Made by a program: the position numbers and the translations under genes
Notes under the pieces: generated by a model
The model's database searches: none
What the model was told of the DNA's origin: nothing
The model's input: the letters and a program-made list of their open reading frames with translations, nothing else
Shown here: positions 7,469-15,387 of the stretch, one piece after another
How positions within the stretch are numbered: the stretch's first letter is position 1
Layout of the letters: each line of letters begins with the position of its first letter
Assembly: GCA_017397835.1 (NCBI GenBank)
Contig: JAFQHV010000002.1
Coordinates: forward strand, 1-64,000
Length of the DNA: 64,000 bases
Direction of reading: 5' to 3'
Source: Oscillospiraceae bacterium
Lineage (GTDB): Bacteria > Bacillota > Clostridia > Oscillospirales > Oscillospiraceae

Positions 7469-8293
7469 TTACAGCTTCTTCAGGCAGCCCCGCACCAGAG
7501 CGGAGAACTGCACCCGGGCGGCACGGCCGGCATCCAGCACCTCCTGCTCGCTTAGCGGCTGGTCCAGGATCCCTGCCGCCATGTTGGACAGCAGGGTGAA
7601 CCCCAGCACCTGCATACCGCAGTGGCCGGCCACGATGACCTCCGGCGCGGTAGACATACCCACGGCGTCGCCGCCCAGCACCCGGGCGGCACGGATCTCC
7701 GCCGGAGTTTCGTACTGGGGGCCGTAGCAATAGAAGTACACGCCCTCCCGCAGGGTGATGCCCTGCTCTGCCGCCACCTGACGGGCCAGGTCCCGCAGGG
7801 CGGGAGTGTAGAGCTTGGACGCATCGGGGAAGCGAACGCCAAATTCGGGGATGTTGTCCCCCCGCAGCGGGGATTCGGAAAACATTTTGATGTGGTCGGT
7901 GATGAGCATCAGCTCACCCGCCTGCCAGTCGGTGCGCACACATCCGGCGGCGTTGGTGACGATAAGGGTCTCGCACCCCAGCAGGCGCAGAACCCGCACA
8001 GCGTAGGAAACTTCCTCATAGGAATACCCCTCGTAGTGGTGCATCCGGCCCTGCATGACGGCCACGGGTTTCCCCTCCAGCATACCAAAGACGAACCGGC
8101 CCTTATGCCCGGGGGCCGTGGAGGCTCGGAAATGAGGGATCTCGCCGTAGGGGATAATGACGGGATGTTCCACCGTGTCCCCCAGTTCACCCAGACCGGA
8201 ACCCAAAATCATGGCGACCCTGGGCACAAACCCGCCCAGCTTGTCCGCAATATAGTCCGCACTCTGGCGGTACTGTTCAAAGGTGAAGCCCAT
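7469..8293 (-). CDS. punA: Purine nucleoside phosphorylase
   Basis: A 274-residue trimeric-type PNP. Visible signatures are LGSGLGELGD (phosphate site), GHKGRFVFG, QGRMHHYEGYS, TNAAGC, the purine-site segment YGPQYETPAEIRA and GGDAVGMSTAPEV. It splits inosine, guanosine and analogues with phosphate into base and ribose-1-phosphate. The ATG at 8293 is preferred because GGAG lies 8 bases before it; the frame extends 30 bases further. It is first in a minus-strand run that continues through the 85-residue protein, mtaD, the flippase and mazG, driven by the promoter at 8329-8357. Confidence 0.96.
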   Translation of the reverse strand: MGFTFEQYRQSADYIADKLGGFVPRVAMILGSGLGELGDTVEHPVIIPYGEIPHFRASTAPGHKGRFVFGMLEGKPVAVMQGRMHHYEGYSYEEVSYAVRVLRLLGCETLIVTNAAGCVRTDWQAGELMLITDHIKMFSESPLRGDNIPEFGVRFPDASKLYTPALRDLARQVAAEQGITLREGVYFYCYGPQYETPAEIRAARVLGGDAVGMSTAPEVIVAGHCGMQVLGFTLLSNMAAGILDQPLSEQEVLDAGRAARVQFSALVRGCLKKL

Positions 8294-8328
8294 TCGCCCC
8301 ACTCCTTTCGCACATTTCTGCATGGTAT

Positions 8329-8357
8329 AGTGTACACGAAACGAAGAAAAAAATCAA
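8329..8357 (-). promoter_or_regulatory. Sigma-A promoter for the PNP/mtaD operon
   Basis: Minus strand: TTGATT, 17-base spacer, TACACT, about 35 bases before the purine nucleoside phosphorylase start. Confidence 0.55.
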
Positions 8358-8375
8358 TGCTAACCCGTTCCGACC

Positions 8376-8404
8376 ATGACAATCAGCCCCGGGTGTGGTA
8401 TGAT
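8376..8404 (+). promoter_or_regulatory. Sigma-A promoter for the apbE operon
   Basis: Plus strand: ATGACA, 17-base spacer, TATGAT, ending 29 bases before the apbE ATG. It is divergent from the promoter at 8329-8357. Confidence 0.55.
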
Positions 8405-8433
8405 AAGGACAACGATGGAAAGGAGGTGTTCCC

Positions 8434-9456
8434 ATGGCTCGCTCTCTGCGGCGTTTAGCCGCTTTGACCGTCTGCCTTATCCTGCTGTGCTCCTGCGGCA
8501 ATTCCGCTCCCAATCCTGCCGACGTGCAGTTTACGGCCATGGACACCTTTATGCACCTGACCGCTTACGGCGACAACGCACAGGCGGCTTTGGCCCGGGC
8601 GCAGCAGACCGTGATGGAGCTGGAGAAATCGTTGTCCGTCACCGACCCCGGCAGCGAAGTTTTCGCCGCCAACAACGCCAACGGTCAGCCCGTATCCGTC
8701 CACAGCGCCACGGCGGAGTTGGTCCGCTTTTCGCTTTCCATGTCCCACCGCACGGGCGGCGCCATGGACCCCACCGTCTACCCCCTGGTCCGGGCGTGGG
8801 GGTTCACCACCCGGCAGCACCGGGTCCCGTCACAGGCAGAGCTTGACCGTCTGCTGCCTCTCGTAGGCGCGGAGCAGGTGGTTTTGACCGAAGATACCCT
8901 GACCCTCTCCCCCGGCGCCATGCTGGATTTTGGCGGCGTGGCCAAGGGCTGGGCCGGCGACCGACTGGCCGAGGCGTTGAAACAGGCCGGGATCTCCTCC
9001 GCTATCCTGCGCCTCGGGGGCAACATTCAAACCATCGGCACAAAGCCGGACGGCTCGGACTGGGTGGTTGGCATTCAGGACCCGGACAGCGAGAATATGC
9101 TGACCCGCCTGTCCGTCCGCGACTGCGCCGTAGTCACCTCCGGCGGCTATCAGCGCAGCTTTACGGAAAACGGACAAACCTATTGGCACATCCTTGACCC
9201 CTCTACCGGCTATCCGGCCCGGACCGGTCTGACTTCCGTGACCGTCGTGGCCCCTTCCGGCGCCCTGTGCGACGCCCTGTCCACCGCCCTATTTGTCATG
9301 GGCCCGGACAAAGCCGCCGAGCACTGGCGGGAACACCGGGACTTTGATGCGGTCCTTGTCCGCGAGGACGGCTCCGTCATCATCACTGCCGGATTGGAAG
9401 CCGGCTTCTCCCTCATGGGCGGCTACGGGGACCGGGAGGTGACGGTACTGCGATGA
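8434..9456 (+). CDS. apbE: FAD:protein FMN transferase (ApbE), lipoprotein
   Basis: A 340-residue protein with a lipoprotein signal (LTVCLILLCSCGNSA, lipobox LCSC), so it acts on the outer face of the membrane. The ApbE motifs are present: DTFMHLTAYGDNA, AMDPTVYPLVRAWGF, LDFGGVAKGWAGDRL, SAILRLGGNI and the C-terminal TSGGYQRSF and DPSTGYPAR. It moves FMN from FAD onto a Thr in acceptor proteins, using Mg2+. A strong AGGAGG site precedes the ATG. Its stop overlaps the next start (ATGA), and the following NusG-II and Gx-transporter genes make the set resemble fmnB-eetA-eetB. Confidence 0.94.
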   Translation: MARSLRRLAALTVCLILLCSCGNSAPNPADVQFTAMDTFMHLTAYGDNAQAALARAQQTVMELEKSLSVTDPGSEVFAANNANGQPVSVHSATAELVRFSLSMSHRTGGAMDPTVYPLVRAWGFTTRQHRVPSQAELDRLLPLVGAEQVVLTEDTLTLSPGAMLDFGGVAKGWAGDRLAEALKQAGISSAILRLGGNIQTIGTKPDGSDWVVGIQDPDSENMLTRLSVRDCAVVTSGGYQRSFTENGQTYWHILDPSTGYPARTGLTSVTVVAPSGALCDALSTALFVMGPDKAAEHWREHRDFDAVLVREDGSVIITAGLEAGFSLMGGYGDREVTVLR

Positions 9457-9818
9457 AAACGAAGCATTGGATCCTGATCTTTGCCGCCGTGGCCCTCCTG
9501 TGCGCGGTCGCCATCGTTTTGTTCCCCCTGCCCCAGCAGGTCGCTTCCGCCGCCGACATTTATCAAAACGGCATCCTGATCCGCACGGTCCCTCTTGGCC
9601 AAGATGCCCGCTTCACCATCACCGCCCCCAACGGCGGGACCAATACCGTGGCAGTATCCGGCGGGCGCATCCGGGTGGAGCAGGCCACCTGTCCGGACGG
9701 CCTGTGTGTAAATCAGGGCTGGTCCCGGACGGAGGGGTATCCCATCGTCTGCCTGCCCCACGGACTTGTCATTCAGCCGAAAGGAGGCGACACTCCCTTT
9801 GACGCCGTTACAAACTAG
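9453..9818 (+). CDS. NusG domain II-containing membrane-anchored protein (EetA-like)
   Basis: A 121-residue protein with one N-terminal transmembrane segment and an extracytoplasmic NusG-II domain ending in the family cysteine motif (CPDGLCVNQGW and IVCLPHGLVI). Its start overlaps the apbE stop by 4 bases and its end overlaps the next frame, so the three are translationally coupled. Domain-II proteins of this type sit next to Gx transporters and ApbE in flavin-based extracellular electron transfer loci (EetA in Listeria). That role is inferred from the neighbours; the domain call is firm. Confidence 0.82.
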   Translation: MKTKHWILIFAAVALLCAVAIVLFPLPQQVASAADIYQNGILIRTVPLGQDARFTITAPNGGTNTVAVSGGRIRVEQATCPDGLCVNQGWSRTEGYPIVCLPHGLVIQPKGGDTPFDAVTN

Positions 9819-10323
9819 CGCCTCGGTCCGGCGGTTGACCCGACTGGCCCTGCTGACCGCGGCGGCGCTGTCCATCCACCTGCTGGAGGGACTGCTGCCC
9901 AACCCCTTGCCCGTTCCCGGAGCCAAGCTGGGTCTTGCCAACGTGATCACGCTGTATGCCCTGTTTACCGCAGGTCCCGGGGACACTCTGCTGGTGCTGC
10001 TGGCCCGCATCCTGCTGGGCAGCCTGTTCTCCGGTCGCGGCACCACCTTGTTTTACAGCCTGGCCGGCGGACTTTTGTGCTTTTCCGTTGTGTGGCTGCT
10101 GCACCGAGTTTTGACCCGGCGGCAGCTTTGGGTCGCCGGGGTCATCGGCGGTATCTGCCACAATATCGGGCAAATTGCCGTGGCCATCGCATTGACCCGC
10201 ACCCCGGCCCTGATCGTTTATCTGCCCTGGCTGATCCTGTGCGGTATGGGGACCGGCCTGTTCACCGGACTGTGCGCCCGCTTTTTGTTGGAAAAGCTGC
10301 CCGAAAAACTAAAAAAGTGGTAA
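9799..10323 (+). CDS. Gx transporter family protein (EetB-like; heptaprenyl diphosphate synthase component I family)
   Basis: A membrane protein of about 174 residues with five to six hydrophobic helices and the family segment LPNPLPVPGAKLGLANVITLY. It belongs to the Gx transporter/Hpre_diP_synt_I family, ECF S-component-like proteins that include EetB. The frame opens at the ATG 9766, but AAGGAGG lies inside that stretch and points to the TTG at 9799 as the real start. It overlaps the preceding gene, so the start is uncertain. It closes the trio before a strong terminator. Confidence 0.82.
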   Translation: MTPLQTSASVRRLTRLALLTAAALSIHLLEGLLPNPLPVPGAKLGLANVITLYALFTAGPGDTLLVLLARILLGSLFSGRGTTLFYSLAGGLLCFSVVWLLHRVLTRRQLWVAGVIGGICHNIGQIAVAIALTRTPALIVYLPWLILCGMGTGLFTGLCARFLLEKLPEKLKKW

Positions 10324-10350
10324 GGAGCTTGGCTCCTTACCACTTTTTCG
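10311..10350. terminator. Bidirectional intrinsic terminator
   Basis: AAAAAGTGGTAAGGAG pairs perfectly with CTCCTTACCACTTTTT. It overlaps the Gx-transporter stop codon and faces the fabG-like gene from the other side, so it can end both convergent transcripts. Confidence 0.92.
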
Positions 10351-10358
10351 TTGTCTGA

Positions 10359-11108
10359 TCAGGGCATACGGTAGCCACCACTGACGAACAAAGTCTGTCC
10401 GGTGATCCAGCTGGCATCATCGCCGGCCAGGAAGGCCACGGCGGCCGCCAGTTCCTCCGGCTGGCCCAGCCGGTGCATGGGCACCTTGTTCTCAATGGAG
10501 GCCTTCAGCTGCTCGGCAGGCACCGCCAGCATCATGTCGGTCTCAATAAAGCCGGGTGCAATACAGTTCGCGCGGACATTCTTGCGGCCCAGCTCCAGCG
10601 CCAGGGCGCGGGTAAAGCCCTGCAGACCGGCCTTGGTGGCGGAATAGTTGGTCTGTCCTGCGTTGCCGTAGGCGGCGGTGGAGGACACGTTGACGATGCT
10701 GCCGCTTTCCTGCTCCCGCAGCATGGGCACGATCTTGCGGCACATATTGTAGGTGCCGGTCAGGTTGACGTTCAGCACCGCCATCCAGTCCTCATCCGCC
10801 ATTTTGTGCAGCATGCGGTCCTTGGTGATGCCGGCGTTGTTGATGAGGATGTCGATGCGGCCGAATTTGGCCACGATCTCGTCCACCACGGCACTGACCC
10901 GCTCGGTATCGGTGATGTTGCAGGCGTAGGCCACCGCGCGCTGGCCGGTGGGGTCCAACTCCTGGGCGGTCTTTTGCACCAGCTCGAAGTTCATGTCCAA
11001 CAGCGCCACACCGGCGATGTCCTCTTCCAAAAAGCGTTTGGCGATGGCGGCACCGATGCCCTTGCCCGCACCGGTAACAATCGCAAATTTTCCAGCCAAA
11101 TTTTTCAT
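10359..11108 (-). CDS. SDR family 3-oxoacyl reductase (FabG-like)
   Basis: A 249-residue short-chain dehydrogenase with the cofactor motif TGAGKGIG, NNAG at the end of strand 4, the catalytic Ser in VSSTAAYG and YSATK, and PGFIETDM. It reduces a 3-oxoacyl thioester to the 3-hydroxy form or the reverse with NAD(P)H. Because it is in an operon with a CoA-transferase, a MaoC hydratase and a thiolase remnant, I infer a CoA-linked substrate rather than the housekeeping ACP one. It starts 16 bases after the end of the thiolase remnant with a clear AAAGGAG site. Confidence 0.9.
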   Translation of the reverse strand: MKNLAGKFAIVTGAGKGIGAAIAKRFLEEDIAGVALLDMNFELVQKTAQELDPTGQRAVAYACNITDTERVSAVVDEIVAKFGRIDILINNAGITKDRMLHKMADEDWMAVLNVNLTGTYNMCRKIVPMLREQESGSIVNVSSTAAYGNAGQTNYSATKAGLQGFTRALALELGRKNVRANCIAPGFIETDMMLAVPAEQLKASIENKVPMHRLGQPEELAAAVAFLAGDDASWITGQTLFVSGGYRMP

Positions 11109-11123
11109 AATTAGTTTCTCCTT

Positions 11124-11264
11124 TCAATAATCAAATCCGTTCAAACAATGCAGACACACCCAAACCGCCGCACACAGGTCGGTGGTATAAAAACTCCGCA
11201 GAGAGCCGCCCAGCCGTCCGAAGGCCGTTCTCATTCCGTCTACAACAACTACTTCCCGATTCAT
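11124..11264 (-). pseudogene. Thiolase (acetyl-CoA acetyltransferase) N-terminal remnant
   Basis: The ATG at 11264 has a perfect AGGAGG site and opens a frame beginning MNREVVVVDGMRTAFGRLGG and continuing SLRSFYTTDL, the classical thiolase N terminus. After CAAV the thiolase sequence jumps to another frame, where GVSALFERI reads on, and then stops. Thiolases are about 390 residues, so nearly all of the gene, including the active-site Cys, is gone. The remaining 46 codons lead straight into the fabG-like start, consistent with a frameshift plus a large internal deletion. It was presumably the fourth enzyme of this acyl-CoA operon. Confidence 0.75.
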
Positions 11265-11751
11265 ACATGTTCCTCCTTTTTTGTTCCACGGCAACCCGAG
11301 TCAGGAACATCTTGACCCAAATGCCATCGGCTACCGCTTCGTCCTTTTGGTTAACCACCGTCACCTTCCAGCGAATCACTCCTCGCCGAGGGTCAGAGGT
11401 CTGCCGCTTGCCGTCCGGCTGCAGGTGAACGTGCAGACTGTCTCCGAAGAATACCGGCTTTTTGAAGTTCCAGCTTTCAATGCCCAGATTGGCAACGGTG
11501 TATTCCTCAAACAGGCCCAGCTGCATGTAAAGGCCGTTGGCCACTGACAGTGTGAGCAAACCGTGGGCAATGGGCTCCCCAAAGGCCGTACCCTTGGCAT
11601 ACTCCGGGTCGGTGTGCAGGCGATTGTGGTCACCGGTCAGACGCGCAAATTCCATCACATCCTCACCGGTGACGACGCAGCTGCTGGTCAGGTATCCCTG
11701 CCCCTTTTCGATATCGTCAAAACACAGGCTTCGCTCTTGATACTCTGCCAT
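11131..11751 (-). CDS. MaoC-like hydratase, C terminus running into thiolase remnant
   Basis: Residues 1-155 form a single hot-dog domain with the hydratase motif (ARLTGDHNRLH, Asp and His catalytic), followed by AFGEPIAHGLLTLS. Such proteins hydrate 2-enoyl-CoA to (R)-3-hydroxyacyl-CoA. The remaining roughly 50 residues (after VAVEQKRRN) are cysteine- and arginine-rich, unlike the family, and lie entirely over the thiolase remnant in another frame. The original stop was therefore probably near the thiolase start and has been lost, or the tail is tolerated. The ATG has a GGAGGGGTACCC site. It sits 12 bases after the CoA-transferase stop. Confidence 0.8.
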   Translation of the reverse strand: MAEYQERSLCFDDIEKGQGYLTSSCVVTGEDVMEFARLTGDHNRLHTDPEYAKGTAFGEPIAHGLLTLSVANGLYMQLGLFEEYTVANLGIESWNFKKPVFFGDSLHVHLQPDGKRQTSDPRRGVIRWKVTVVNQKDEAVADGIWVKMFLTRVAVEQKRRNMYESGSSCCRRNENGLRTAGRLSAEFLYHRPVCGGLGVSALFERI

Positions 11752-11763
11752 GGGTACCCCTCC

Positions 11764-12984
11764 TCAATACAGTGCGCCGGCCTCTTTCATTCCGGCCATC
11801 TCCTCTTCGGAATATCCCAGTTGCCGCAGGATCTCCTCGGCGTGCTGACCGGGGGCAAAGGGTTCACCGATCCCCAGCGCACCCTGAGAGCCGAGGCGAA
11901 CCGGCGCCGTGGTGAGCATCCGCTCCGCGCCGTTCAGGCAGTGATAGGACTGAACATACTCATTGGCAAGGGCCTGCTCATCCTCAAACACATCGGCGAA
12001 GTGGCTCAATCTGCCGCACACCACATCCAGTTCCTTGAAGATAACCAGCCATTCCTCTACCGTCTTGGTGGCAAAGGCCCGCTCAAACAGAGGGCCGGCC
12101 CGATCCGCCCCCGCCATCAGGGAATTCATATCCGTAATGCCCAACGCCGCGATCTCGTCGGCAATGCCCAGGGCGCGGAACATTTTGTCCGCATAGCGCT
12201 CGTACTCAAAGATGGTGCAGCGCATCCACTGTCCGTCGGCACATCGGTAGGGCAGGTTCATAGGATTGCTGTTGCCAAATCTCGGTGCCGGGAAGGGGTA
12301 ACTGTACGGCTTTTCCGCCATCATCAGGCAGCCACCGGACACCCAGATTCCGGCATTGTAGAGGGACATGGTGACAAAATCGCCACGGCCCGTCTTTTCC
12401 CGCTGATACAGGGCGGTCATCACGCCGCCAAACAGGATGGAGCCGGAGGTCACGTCGCCCATAGCGCCCCGGGTGTTCATGGGGTAGTTGCCGGGGGCAT
12501 CGATCATCAGGTCCGCCAAAATGCCGGGCCGGGACCAGAAGGCCACGTTGTCAAAGCCGGGGGCATCGCAGTCGGAACCCTCGTAGCCATAGCCGGTGAG
12601 GGTGGCGTAGATCAGCCGGGGAAAACGGTCCTTCAAGCTGTCATAGTCCACGCCCAGCTTCACAAGGGACTGGTGCCGGGTGTTGGTCACCAGTACATCC
12701 GCATTCTCCAACAGCTTAAAAAAGACCTCTTTGCCTTTTTCCGTCTTCAAATTCAGGCAGATGGACTTCTTGCCCGCGTTAAAGATGTCAAAGGCCGGGT
12801 TTTCGTCGTCGCCCGTTCCCGTCATGCCCATGGCCGTCATACGCCAGGCATCGCCGCCGCGACCCTCGATCTTCACCACATCGGCGCCTAAATCGCGCAG
12901 GATTCTGCCCACCACAGGGGCCGCCACATAGGTGGCCAGCTCCACCACTTTTACTCCGTCAAGGGGTTTCCCCATGTTTTGCAC
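11764..12984 (-). CDS. Family III CoA-transferase (CaiB/BaiF type)
   Basis: A 406-residue protein with the family III signature: VVELATYVAAPVVGRILRDL, GADVVKIEGRGGDAWR, and the catalytic aspartate in TRGAMGDVTSG. It moves CoA between carboxylic acids through an aspartyl-CoA thioester, as in carnitine, oxalate, bile-acid or aryl-acid metabolism. It is first in the operon with the MaoC hydratase, thiolase remnant and reductase, so it probably activates the substrate acid. The gene is divergent from a LysR regulator; its promoter has a good -10 but no recognisable -35, as expected for activation. Confidence 0.9.
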   Translation of the reverse strand: MQNMGKPLDGVKVVELATYVAAPVVGRILRDLGADVVKIEGRGGDAWRMTAMGMTGTGDDENPAFDIFNAGKKSICLNLKTEKGKEVFFKLLENADVLVTNTRHQSLVKLGVDYDSLKDRFPRLIYATLTGYGYEGSDCDAPGFDNVAFWSRPGILADLMIDAPGNYPMNTRGAMGDVTSGSILFGGVMTALYQREKTGRGDFVTMSLYNAGIWVSGGCLMMAEKPYSYPFPAPRFGNSNPMNLPYRCADGQWMRCTIFEYERYADKMFRALGIADEIAALGITDMNSLMAGADRAGPLFERAFATKTVEEWLVIFKELDVVCGRLSHFADVFEDEQALANEYVQSYHCLNGAERMLTTAPVRLGSQGALGIGEPFAPGQHAEEILRQLGYSEEEMAGMKEAGALY

Positions 12985-13078
12985 CTCATTTTCCTTCGCA
13001 GCCTACAAGCCGCCATATTATAAGTACACTCTATCACACCGCTCTCTCCCGCGCCATTTCCAATCTGCAATGGGGTGG

Positions 13079-13095
13079 TATAAGCAAAATTTATA
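13079..13095. promoter_or_regulatory. Candidate LysR-type regulator box
   Basis: TATAAGCAAAATTTATA is an inverted repeat (TATAA, 7 bases, TTATA) of the T-N11-A kind in the 248-base divergent region between the CoA-transferase gene and the LysR gene. The CoA-transferase side has TATAAT but lacks a -35, which fits activation from here. Confidence 0.45.
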
Positions 13096-13154
13096 GCAAG
13101 TTCTTTCCCACAGTCGCCCGGCAAAAGCCGCCCCGCTCAAGCTCAAATTCCTCC

Positions 13155-13183
13155 TTGCGTTTTCTTATGCTGCATGCTACACT
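13155..13183 (+). promoter_or_regulatory. Sigma-A promoter for the LysR regulator
   Basis: Plus strand: TTGCGT, 17-base spacer, TACACT, 50 bases before the regulator ATG. Confidence 0.55.
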
Positions 13184-13232
13184 GATTTTGCAATTCCCAA
13201 TCATTAATTTTTTTAATATCTTGGAGGTTGCC

Positions 13233-14165
13233 ATGAATCTTTCGCAGCTAGAGCAGATTATCGAGGTTTCCGACACCGGCACCCTGTCGCAGGCTGCCGC
13301 CAACCTGTTCGTGTCCCAGCCCAATCTGTCCCTGTCCATTAAGCGAGCAGAGGAAGAGCTGAACGTCAAACTGTTCCACCGCAGCAGTACCGGCATGACC
13401 CTGACTGCCGCCGGGGCAGAGTTTGTGGACCGCGCCCGGGAAATTTTGCAACAGGTGGACGCCATGACCGCCGCCTGCCGGGCAGACAATGCCCGGGTAT
13501 CTCTGGAGCTGAATTTGGTGTCCGTCAGTCACCGGGTGGTGGAGGTGGAGGTCGCCCGTCTGTTGCAGCGGTACGACCAAAACTTCGTCAAAATCAATCT
13601 GCTGGACTCCTCCGGCATCAAGCTTCTGGACCACGTGGCGCAAAGCCGGGCGGAGATCGGCTTCTGCACCGTTTACAGCTTTACCAAGTCGGTACTGATG
13701 CGGCAGCTGAGCTTGCGAAAGCTGGAATACCACACCATTGGACAAATGCGGACGGGCATTTACGTCAGCGCTTCCAATCCTCACTTTTCCGCGGAGGACA
13801 CGCAGGTGGATTTTGACAAAATCCGCAGCCTGCCCTTCCTCCATCTGGCGGGCCGGGAATTCAACACCCAATCCATCACCGATTATCTCAAGCTGGCCAA
13901 GGGCATCCACCTGACCCCTCGCCACGAGATCACCGTCAACAACTTCAACGTGCTGCGCAATATGTTGGGCTTGGTCCACGGTTACGCCATCGCCGCCTAT
14001 GTGGACGTCCCCTACGCACCGGAGGGATTCTATTCCGACGTGCGCTTCATTCCTTTCCCCGAGGGCATCGTCGAGGCGGAATTTGGTTGCATTCAGCGAG
14101 AGAACACCGTGCGTTCCCTGCTGGCCAACGAGTTGCTGAAAAACATCCGGCGCCGGTTCCCGTAA
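13233..14165 (+). CDS. LysR family transcriptional regulator
   Basis: A 310-residue LTTR: an N-terminal winged helix-turn-helix (MNLSQLEQIIEVSDTGTLSQ, then AAANLFVSQPNLSLSIKRAE) followed by a periplasmic-binding-protein-like effector domain. The ATG at 13233 was chosen because GGAGG lies 6 bases before it; the frame opens 78 bases earlier but that stretch holds the promoter. It is divergent from the CoA-transferase/MaoC/FabG operon and most likely controls it in response to a pathway acid or CoA ester. The effector cannot be told from sequence. Confidence 0.92.
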   Translation: MNLSQLEQIIEVSDTGTLSQAAANLFVSQPNLSLSIKRAEEELNVKLFHRSSTGMTLTAAGAEFVDRAREILQQVDAMTAACRADNARVSLELNLVSVSHRVVEVEVARLLQRYDQNFVKINLLDSSGIKLLDHVAQSRAEIGFCTVYSFTKSVLMRQLSLRKLEYHTIGQMRTGIYVSASNPHFSAEDTQVDFDKIRSLPFLHLAGREFNTQSITDYLKLAKGIHLTPRHEITVNNFNVLRNMLGLVHGYAIAAYVDVPYAPEGFYSDVRFIPFPEGIVEAEFGCIQRENTVRSLLANELLKNIRRRFP

Positions 14166-14171
14166 GGCGCG

Positions 14172-14217
14172 CAAAAACCCCCGCATTCCGGTATATCGGA
14201 ATGCGGGGGTTTGTTTT
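14172..14217. terminator. Bidirectional intrinsic terminator
   Basis: AAAACCCCCGCATTCCG and CGGAATGCGGGGGTTTG pair around GTATAT between the convergent LysR gene and the end of the polysaccharide operon. Confidence 0.9.
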
Positions 14218-14223
14218 GTTGGG

Positions 14224-15384
14224 TCAGAATTTGCGCCACACCATCTTGTTGACCACGCCGGTGTAGGACTGGATCAGCTTGACCACCTTGGTGGACACGT
14301 TCTCCTCCACATAGTCGGGCACGGGGATACCGTAGTCACCGGCGTTGTTCATCTCCACCGCCGTGGCCACCGCCTGCAGCAGACTGTCGCCGTCGATGCC
14401 CGCCAGCACGAAGCACCCCTTGTCCAGCGCCTCGGGCCGCTCGGTGGAGGTGCGGATACACACCGCCGGGAACGGCTTGCCGATGGAGGTGAAAAAGCTG
14501 GACTCCTCGGGCAGCGTGCCGCTGTCGGACACCACCGCAAAGGCATTCATTTGCAGACAGTTGTAGTCGTGGAACCCAAGCGGCTCGTGCTGAATGACCC
14601 GCTTGTCCAGTTGAAACCCGCTGGCCTGCAGCCGGTTGCGGCTGCGGGGGTGGCAGGAATACAGAATGGGCATATCGTACACTTCAGCCATCTTGTTAAT
14701 GGCGGTGAACAGACTTGTGAAGTTCTTTTCGGTGTCAATATTCTCCTCACGATGGGCGGAAAGCAGGATGTACTTGCCCTTTTCCAAGCCCAGTCGGGCG
14801 TGGATGTCGCTGGCCTCGATCTGAGGCAGGTTGTTGTGCAGCACCTCCGCCATGGGGGAACCGGTGACGTAGGTGCGTTCCTTGGGCAGCCCGCAGTCAG
14901 CCAAATACCGGCGGGCGTGCTCGGAGTAGCACAGGTTGACGTCGGAAATGATATCCACGATGCGGCGATTGGTCTCCTCAGGCAGGCACTCGTCCTTGCA
15001 GCGGTTGCCCGCCTCCATGTGGAAAATGGGGATGTGCAGCCGCTTGGCCCCGATAACAGACAGGCAGGAGTTGGTATCGCCCAGCACCAGCACGGCATCC
15101 GGCTGAACCTCCACCATCAGCTCATAGCTCTTGGCGATGATATTGCCCATGGTTTCACCCAGGTCCTTGCCCACGGCATCCAGATACACGTCGGGATCGT
15201 CCAGCTGCAGGTCCCGGAAAAACACCCCGTTCAGGTTATAGTCGTAGTTCTGCCCCGTGTGGGCCAAAAGAGTATCAAAGTACTTGCGGCACTTGGTAAT
15301 GACCGCCGCCAAACGGATGATCTCCGGGCGGGTGCCCACGATGATCAGCAGCTTCAGCTTTCCGTTGTTCTTGAAAGAAGCCAT
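14224..15384 (-). CDS. capG: UDP-N-acetylglucosamine 2-epimerase, CapG/FnlC type
   Basis: A 386-residue non-hydrolysing epimerase of the WecB fold: GTRPEIIRLAAVITKC at the N terminus, HTGQNYDYN, VLGDTNSCLS, HMEAGNR and SDSGTLPEESSF. The long TGQNYDYNLN and PEESSFF variants fit the CapG/FnlC branch, which makes UDP-L-FucNAc (2-epimerisation of UDP-6-deoxy-L-talNAc). CapF and CapE homologues lie in the same operon, so the three-step route from UDP-GlcNAc to UDP-L-FucNAc is complete. It is the last gene of the 22-kb operon, ending at a strong terminator. Confidence 0.88.
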   Translation of the reverse strand: MASFKNNGKLKLLIIVGTRPEIIRLAAVITKCRKYFDTLLAHTGQNYDYNLNGVFFRDLQLDDPDVYLDAVGKDLGETMGNIIAKSYELMVEVQPDAVLVLGDTNSCLSVIGAKRLHIPIFHMEAGNRCKDECLPEETNRRIVDIISDVNLCYSEHARRYLADCGLPKERTYVTGSPMAEVLHNNLPQIEASDIHARLGLEKGKYILLSAHREENIDTEKNFTSLFTAINKMAEVYDMPILYSCHPRSRNRLQASGFQLDKRVIQHEPLGFHDYNCLQMNAFAVVSDSGTLPEESSFFTSIGKPFPAVCIRTSTERPEALDKGCFVLAGIDGDSLLQAVATAVEMNNAGDYGIPVPDYVEENVSTKVVKLIQSYTGVVNKMVWRKF

Positions 15385-15387
15385 GGT

